Of a stretch of 64,000 nt of DNA, positions 59,128 to 64,000 are shown in pieces. The DNA is taken from assembly GCF_034424215.1 (NCBI RefSeq), contig NZ_CP139960.1, forward strand, positions 4,960,001 through 5,024,000, in the 5' to 3' direction. Numbering within the stretch: the first letter of the stretch is position 1; every line of letters begins with the position of its first letter. Made by a program: the position numbers and the translations under genes. A model generated the notes under the pieces. It was not told the DNA's origin, searched no databases, and saw nothing but the letters and a program-made list of their open reading frames with translations. Source of the stretch: Niabella yanshanensis (lineage in GTDB: Bacteria; Bacteroidota; Bacteroidia; Chitinophagales; Chitinophagaceae).

Positions 59128-60831
59128 TTAGTAAACTATGGTGCCGTCCGGGTCAAAGCGCGGACTGGTTTGACTGGGCCAATCAATAGGAATGAAATGG
59201 ACCATATCAAAATTACAGTCGGCATTTTGGCCGGATAATAATTCAAATTTGATTTTATGGCGGCCTGTGGAGGTAACATCAACGATCCCCAGCATACGCC
59301 CCACGGTTGAACCTGAAGGTTTGGTGCCCGCCCACCATTTCCAGCCCAGTGCTGCGAGATTTGCTTCATCCTTGGGCTGTACGGAAGATATCTTTTTATG
59401 GAACTCGATCAGGGCACTGGTAAGCGGTGTGCCGTTAAACGATGCCTGAACGGCGCTCACGGTGCTGTTTTGGGTATAGTAACAGAACCAAACCTTATAC
59501 TTTCCTTTTACCAGCAGGGGAGTAGTAAATTCTATCCAGCTGTTGCCAGAGCAGGTTCCTGTATTTTCGGTGTTACTTGAGGAACGGCCCATACCCATTT
59601 GCCAGTAATCTTTCAGGTAACCACCCGATGCTACGCGATATTTCAGGCAGCTTCTTTCCCATTTCAGATCTTTGAAGGTATTACCATCGCCAAAATCAAA
59701 TAAGTAGGTTTTCTTCCCATAGATGGCGCTAAGTCTTGTTAGTTCAGGTTGTGTGGAACAAAGATCCCAATAAACGGCAAATGGTTTTCTTTCCTTAATG
59801 GCAATGCCCCCCATGGCATGGTGTAATACACCATTGATCGCACTCCTATCGCTGGTTGCTATATCCAGTTCTACGCCCGGCTCATGTACCAAACCATTGA
59901 TGGTAGTATAGCTATCATCGTTGATCAGCACTTTGTTATTGATGAATTTATTGGTCAACACTTCCAGAGGAGCTAAGGTTTCATGAGAAGTAGCGGTTAC
60001 AATATCTGCCAGGAACTTGATATCCGGTAATATATGGTAGGCTGTATAGAGGTATAACCCATCAGTGGGAGAAGCTGGGTTGCCCGATTTGGAATACCTG
60101 GCTTTAAGCGCTTCAAAGTTATTAATGCCGGAGTCCAGGTAAGTCTGGTTTTTTTCGGCAATCACAGTGTACCATAAAGTGTCCCCATTGGCCACGGCCT
60201 GTGTATTCAGCTTATTGAAGAGGCCGGTTGCTTTTAAAGCCTCTGTGAAGATGGAGTATTCGGGATCCTGTTCGAGTAATTTCGCTAATGTCAGCTCTGT
60301 TGGCTGCAGTACATTGTCAATTACATGTATAATGCCGTTACCCAACTCAATGTTTTGTTGTAATACTTTCCCCTGACGGTTGACAATATAGGATGAAACA
60401 CCGTCTACATTGGTTACGCTGGTAATCAGGTACTGGCCATAGTCTGTAATAGAGGATAGTTTGCCATCGTTAAAATTATACGTGTATACTTTTTCTCCAA
60501 GAAGATGAAACTTCAGGATGTCCTGCAGTTGCTCTTTTGTGAAAGATTCCAGGGAAGCTATATTTTTCTCACGCATGTACTTGTCTATCGCCTCGTTGGT
60601 AGGCGCAAAAAAAGTATAAGTGCCATAAGTATTGAAAGCGGTAGTGTACCCTGCTTTGTCAATTAGCGTGACGAGTTTGGAAAAACGCGATAACGAATCA
60701 TTCTGCAGGTATTGCAGAATATTGGGATCGTTGGACGTGGCTTCCTGCAACTGCGTTTTCTGGCAGCTGTTTAAAAACAGGCCTGAAGCCGCTGCAAGCA
60801 TTACGATAAGTAAGTAGGCAAACTTTTTCAT
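59128..60831 (-). CDS. Two-domain FAS1 (fasciclin) lipoprotein
   Basis: The 567-aa lipoprotein has lipobox NSC (Cys23). FAS1 domain 1 (about 40-180) contains GTYTFFAPTNEAIDKYMREK, LQDILKFHLLGEKVYTYN and NGIIHVIDNVLQPTELTL. FAS1 domain 2 (about 185-350) contains LLEQDPEYSIFTEALKATGL, DGLYLYTAYHILPDIKFLAD and INGVLHHAMGGIAI. A C-terminal beta-sandwich follows (WIEFTTPLLVKGKYKVWFCY), resembling a carbohydrate-binding module. It is 10 bp downstream of SusD4 and begins the FAS1 pair. It is probably surface-exposed and helps capture or organise the substrate for the SusCD complex. Confidence 0.88.
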   Translation of the reverse strand: MKKFAYLLIVMLAAASGLFLNSCQKTQLQEATSNDPNILQYLQNDSLSRFSKLVTLIDKAGYTTAFNTYGTYTFFAPTNEAIDKYMREKNIASLESFTKEQLQDILKFHLLGEKVYTYNFNDGKLSSITDYGQYLITSVTNVDGVSSYIVNRQGKVLQQNIELGNGIIHVIDNVLQPTELTLAKLLEQDPEYSIFTEALKATGLFNKLNTQAVANGDTLWYTVIAEKNQTYLDSGINNFEALKARYSKSGNPASPTDGLYLYTAYHILPDIKFLADIVTATSHETLAPLEVLTNKFINNKVLINDDSYTTINGLVHEPGVELDIATSDRSAINGVLHHAMGGIAIKERKPFAVYWDLCSTQPELTRLSAIYGKKTYLFDFGDGNTFKDLKWERSCLKYRVASGGYLKDYWQMGMGRSSSNTENTGTCSGNSWIEFTTPLLVKGKYKVWFCYYTQNSTVSAVQASFNGTPLTSALIEFHKKISSVQPKDEANLAALGWKWWAGTKPSGSTVGRMLGIVDVTSTGRHKIKFELLSGQNADCNFDMVHFIPIDWPSQTSPRFDPDGTIVY

Positions 60832-60841
60832 CCTCGTTAAT

Positions 60842-62353
60842 TTATTGTTTATAAAATGGATTTTGAATTAACTGCTTGTTCGTTTGCAGTTCGTAAAAAT
60901 ATATGGGGAAATAGTGACTATTGTGATCGAGCATTTTAGCCTGCGCCGTCCTCACTGAACTGGCGGGCACAATACCTGCAACCATCTCCTGCAGGTAGGC
61001 AATATTGGAGTAGTTATTTTTCTTTACATACCGCAATACATCATACCAGCGTTTACCTTCGAACGCAAACTCCCTTGCACGCTCCTCCAGGACATACAGC
61101 GATAACTCCTCTTTGTTTGTGATATCGGGATTGTTATTGGTGGCTTCAGGTGCAAAGGCCCTGTTGCGTACCTGGTTCACCAGCGCGAGTACTTCTTCAC
61201 CGCGTCCGTCCATTTGAGCTAATGCTTCTGCCTTCATCAGCAATATATCCGCATAACGATAGAAAAACCAATGGGTGTATGAGTCGGCTTGTGCAATCAT
61301 ATCTTCGTTGTTAGTGCCAATATACTTCCAAATCGCATTATCCTCGGCTCTTACGGAAGCTCCATTGGAACGGATGTCCGGCGCTTCTGTGAGCAGGTTA
61401 AGCTCGGTAGTAAATACCTGATCCATTACCCGGTTAGCTGCGATATACCTGCGGGTGGCCGGAAGCGCATGCATCGCATAAAACGGGTTCAGTTTCTGCT
61501 GGTTGAACTGTATTTCAAAGATACTTTCATTGGAGTTGCCGGTTCTATACAAGATGTTGTACCAGGCTGCGCTGGAGGCGATCAGGCCAAACCGGCGGGA
61601 GTTGATCACTTTGTCGCAGGCAGTAACGGCCGCCGTGTAATTTTCCATCCATAAGGCTACATCCGCCTGAATAGTGTTAATGGTGTACCGGGTAATGCGA
61701 CCCTTATCGCGCACATCGCCATAAGTAGTAACCGCATGAGGCTCAGCTTCAGCGAGGTCTTTTACAATCTGCGCCAGCACTTCCTGTTGAGTACTTTTAG
61801 CTAACTGAACAATGTCTTCATCACTTGCTGTCGATATCAGTTTAAGAGGCACGTCACCAAAGCTTCTTACCAGGTAGAAATACATCATCGCTCTTAGCGC
61901 CTTGGCTTCTGCCAGGTATCCGTTCAGGGCTTCCTGCGTAAAGGTCTGGTCTTTCTGCAACACCGATGGGGCATAGTCCAAAACTGTATTGCAATAGTTG
62001 ATGATATTATAAATAGGTCGCCAGTCTACAAGCGTATTATTTTGCTGGGTACTGATATTAAATATTTCGTTTTCTTCTGCACGGGTACCGAGAGAAGGTG
62101 TGATCATATCGGCTCTTATTTCTCCCCAAATGAAAAAAGTTTCCGCAGGTCCCCTGGTGCTTGCGCTGCTTCCACCGTCCATTAAAGATGCATAGCAACC
62201 AATTACAGCAGCGTGCACCTGCTCTTTGGTTTGCCAGTAATTTTCCCTGATAATTCCATCAGGAGGAATTAAATCGAACTTTTTGGCACAGGAAGAAAAC
62301 CCTGCAATAAAGCATACACTTAAAATAAACAGGTATATCGGATTTTTCATCAT
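60842..62353 (-). CDS. RagB/SusD family glycan-binding lipoprotein (SusD4)
   Basis: The 503-aa lipoprotein has lipobox SSC (Cys22). SusD motifs are FDLIPPDGIIRENYWQTKEQ, LAEAKALRAMMYFYLVRSFG, YADILLMKAEALAQMDGRGE and LEERAREFAFEGKRWYDVLR. It pairs with SusC4, whose stop lies 25 bp upstream, and leads into the two FAS1 genes. Together with SusC3/SusD3 it makes a double SusCD system. The glycan is unknown because the only enzyme in this locus visible here is the unassigned six-hairpin protein. Confidence 0.95.
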   Translation of the reverse strand: MMKNPIYLFILSVCFIAGFSSCAKKFDLIPPDGIIRENYWQTKEQVHAAVIGCYASLMDGGSSASTRGPAETFFIWGEIRADMITPSLGTRAEENEIFNISTQQNNTLVDWRPIYNIINYCNTVLDYAPSVLQKDQTFTQEALNGYLAEAKALRAMMYFYLVRSFGDVPLKLISTASDEDIVQLAKSTQQEVLAQIVKDLAEAEPHAVTTYGDVRDKGRITRYTINTIQADVALWMENYTAAVTACDKVINSRRFGLIASSAAWYNILYRTGNSNESIFEIQFNQQKLNPFYAMHALPATRRYIAANRVMDQVFTTELNLLTEAPDIRSNGASVRAEDNAIWKYIGTNNEDMIAQADSYTHWFFYRYADILLMKAEALAQMDGRGEEVLALVNQVRNRAFAPEATNNNPDITNKEELSLYVLEERAREFAFEGKRWYDVLRYVKKNNYSNIAYLQEMVAGIVPASSVRTAQAKMLDHNSHYFPIYFYELQTNKQLIQNPFYKQ

Positions 62354-62378
62354 TTCGTTTTTTCTTAGTGTTTATACA

Positions 62379-64000
62379 TTAAAATGAAGCGGTTAAACCA
62401 AGCGTGAACATTTTTACCGGTGGGGTCATCGAATTATCAGTAGCTACACGAAAGGGGTCTGAACCTCTCATAGAAACCTCGGGATCCTGGCCGGTGTACT
62501 TCGTCAACGTCAGCAGGTTTTCACCTGTTACATACGCACTCAGGTTTTTCAATCCCATTTTAGTAAGCAAAGTCTTGTCAAAGTTGTAACGAAGCGTTAC
62601 TGTTCTGAACCTTAAAAATGAGCCATCCTCAACGTACCTTGATGATCCAAGCCAGTTATAACCCGCCTGGTATAGTGCCCGGGGAATGTCGGTAACGTCC
62701 CCCTCTTTACGCCATCTTCTTTGTACTGCAGTACTTTGGTTGTCATAACCGAACATATTGGTGGTTGCCATTTCTGTTCCGTTAATGATTTCGTAACCCG
62801 TACGGAAATTAAAGAAGGTGGATAAACGCAATTTGTTTTTATAACCCAGGTTGATACCAAAGCCACCAAATACTTTGGGGTTACTATTGCCCAGGTAAAC
62901 GATATCGCGGTAGTCGATCGTACCATCCTTGTTTACATCTTCGTACATAGCGTCACCCGGCTGAAATACATAATCCACAATAGGGTAGTTGAAACGCATA
63001 TATACCTGTTCTCCATTCGGACGAACGATAACATTGCCGGCAGCATCGCGGGCCAGCGTGGCATCCCTATCCTGATATACACCCAGGTACCTGTACCCAT
63101 AGAACGATCCAAAAGGATTGTTAATTTGCATATAGGTAATATATTGCCCGTTGGCAGCACTGTTCCCTTTTTCCAATGGATAATATTCAGATATTTCTCG
63201 GATCATGTTCTGGGCAGAAGAGATATTAAAGTTGAAGTCTACCTGCCATGTTTTGCTGGTGTAAGGTTTGGTATTGATGTTCAGCTCCCAGCCCTGGTTA
63301 TCCATCGTGCCCACGTTCATATTTACTGCCTTGTATCCGTTGATAGATGATATCTGGAGGTCTTTAAAGAACAGGTCTATTGTGCGGTTACGGTATACTT
63401 CTACGTCGAGGTTGACCCGGTTCTTGAACATTGCGAGGGAAAGCCCCAGGTTAGTGCCCACAACAGTTTCCCATTTCAATTGTGTCAGGCCCATCCGGCT
63501 GGGATAAATACCCGATTCACCCATAAAATCCCAATCGAAATTGTCGTACAGGTTATAAAAAGTATAATCGTCTTTAGGTGCGTTACCACTACGGCCATAA
63601 CTGAACCGTAAACTTAAATCGTCAATCTGCTTTACATTTTCCAGGAACTTTTCTCCCGATACACGCCACCTGGCCGACAGGGTAGGGAAGAGGCCATAAC
63701 GCTCAGATCTGGCCAGCTTGGAAGTAACATCACCACGCAAACCTGCGTTGATAATATAACGGTCCATAAACGCGTATACTCCATTTACCAGAACGTTGGC
63801 ATTCGCTGTTTTATTGGTGCGGGCAGATAAATTAGAAAGCGCCCCGTTAACCCGGGAAGGAACAGAAGGATCCTGTAACTCGGATGATGGCGTGTTGGAG
63901 GTGCGCGCCTGGTAGGAAACACTGGTTCCATCATAGGTCATCATATTCACCAAACCTGTAAAATTATGATTCTTGTTTTCAAACTGCGGGGTCCATACTA
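62379..64000 (-). CDS. SusC/RagA family TonB-dependent transporter, C-terminal part (SusC4)
   Basis: The frame is open to the right edge, so the 5' part is missing. The first in-frame start-like codon (TTG at 63953) is internal: codons through to 63998 stay open and continue barrel sequence. About 540 residues of beta-barrel are present, with FPTLSARWRVSGEKFLENV, LRFSYGRSGNAPKDDYTFYN, VEVYRNRTIDLFFKDLQISS and the terminal MFTLGLTASF, all typical of SusC proteins. The N-terminal sandwich, TonB motif and plug lie beyond the window, as must the promoter of this third locus. Confidence 0.93.
   Translation of the reverse strand, partial: VWTPQFENKNHNFTGLVNMMTYDGTSVSYQARTSNTPSSELQDPSVPSRVNGALSNLSARTNKTANANVLVNGVYAFMDRYIINAGLRGDVTSKLARSERYGLFPTLSARWRVSGEKFLENVKQIDDLSLRFSYGRSGNAPKDDYTFYNLYDNFDWDFMGESGIYPSRMGLTQLKWETVVGTNLGLSLAMFKNRVNLDVEVYRNRTIDLFFKDLQISSINGYKAVNMNVGTMDNQGWELNINTKPYTSKTWQVDFNFNISSAQNMIREISEYYPLEKGNSAANGQYITYMQINNPFGSFYGYRYLGVYQDRDATLARDAAGNVIVRPNGEQVYMRFNYPIVDYVFQPGDAMYEDVNKDGTIDYRDIVYLGNSNPKVFGGFGINLGYKNKLRLSTFFNFRTGYEIINGTEMATTNMFGYDNQSTAVQRRWRKEGDVTDIPRALYQAGYNWLGSSRYVEDGSFLRFRTVTLRYNFDKTLLTKMGLKNLSAYVTGENLLTLTKYTGQDPEVSMRGSDPFRVATDNSMTPPVKMFTLGLTASF

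Noticed and set aside
1-64000. Mobile elements, CRISPR arrays, tRNA or rRNA genes
   Set aside because: No transposase, integrase, regularly spaced repeats or RNA-gene-like sequence was seen when reading through the window.

Overview
The window comes from a Gram-negative Bacteroidota chromosome, most likely the family Chitinophagaceae (my inference). It carries four SusC/SusD-type outer-membrane glycan uptake pairs, lipoproteins with Bacteroidota-style lipoboxes, an AT-rich promoter of the TTG/TAnnTTTG class, and almost no Shine-Dalgarno sequences. Base composition looks even throughout. I saw no tRNA, rRNA, CRISPR array, insertion sequence or phage gene.

Positions 1-7261 are housekeeping or accessory genes: the 3' end of a CrtI-like oxidoreductase, endonuclease V with a lipocalin lipoprotein, a DUF5995 protein, a flavin/PPOX stress protein, a conserved but functionally unassigned radical-SAM/DUF4130 repair pair, a DinB-like protein and a universal stress protein.

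Positions 7271-29686, mostly + strand, form a rhamnogalacturonan/pectin utilisation locus: sulfatase, L-rhamnose mutarotase, GH105, SusC/SusD, a beta-helix protein on the - strand, GH106 rhamnosidase, three GH43-type beta-propellers, a CE12 acetylesterase, a class A beta-lactamase-like hydrolase and GH2. Positions 29717-33276 on the - strand encode a LytTR response regulator and a LytS-type sensor kinase with a large periplasmic propeller, placed between two pectin loci. Positions 33779-50123, all - strand, form a homogalacturonan/pectin operon: SusC, SusD, PL22, GH28, PL1, a propeller, a DUF4450 glycosidase, GH28 and another propeller. Positions 50286-64000, all - strand, form a third uptake system: SusC (cut by the window edge), SusD, two FAS1 lipoproteins, a divergent SusC, SusD and an unassigned six-hairpin glycosidase.

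In a likely scheme, PL1 and GH28 cut the galacturonan backbone outside the cell and SusCD pairs import oligomers. PL22 and GH105 then process unsaturated ends, GH106, GH43, GH2 and CE12 strip rhamnose, arabinose/galactose and acetyl groups, and RhaM prepares rhamnose for catabolism.

The strongest new signal is a shared promoter architecture upstream of four separate transcription units: a direct repeat CAGGAY-N4-CAGGAY followed 20-21 bp later by a TAnnTT -7-like box. It lies before rhaM-GH105, SusC1, the GH106 operon and SusC2. It looks like the operator of one pectin regulon, with the local LytTR regulator as the first candidate to bind it.
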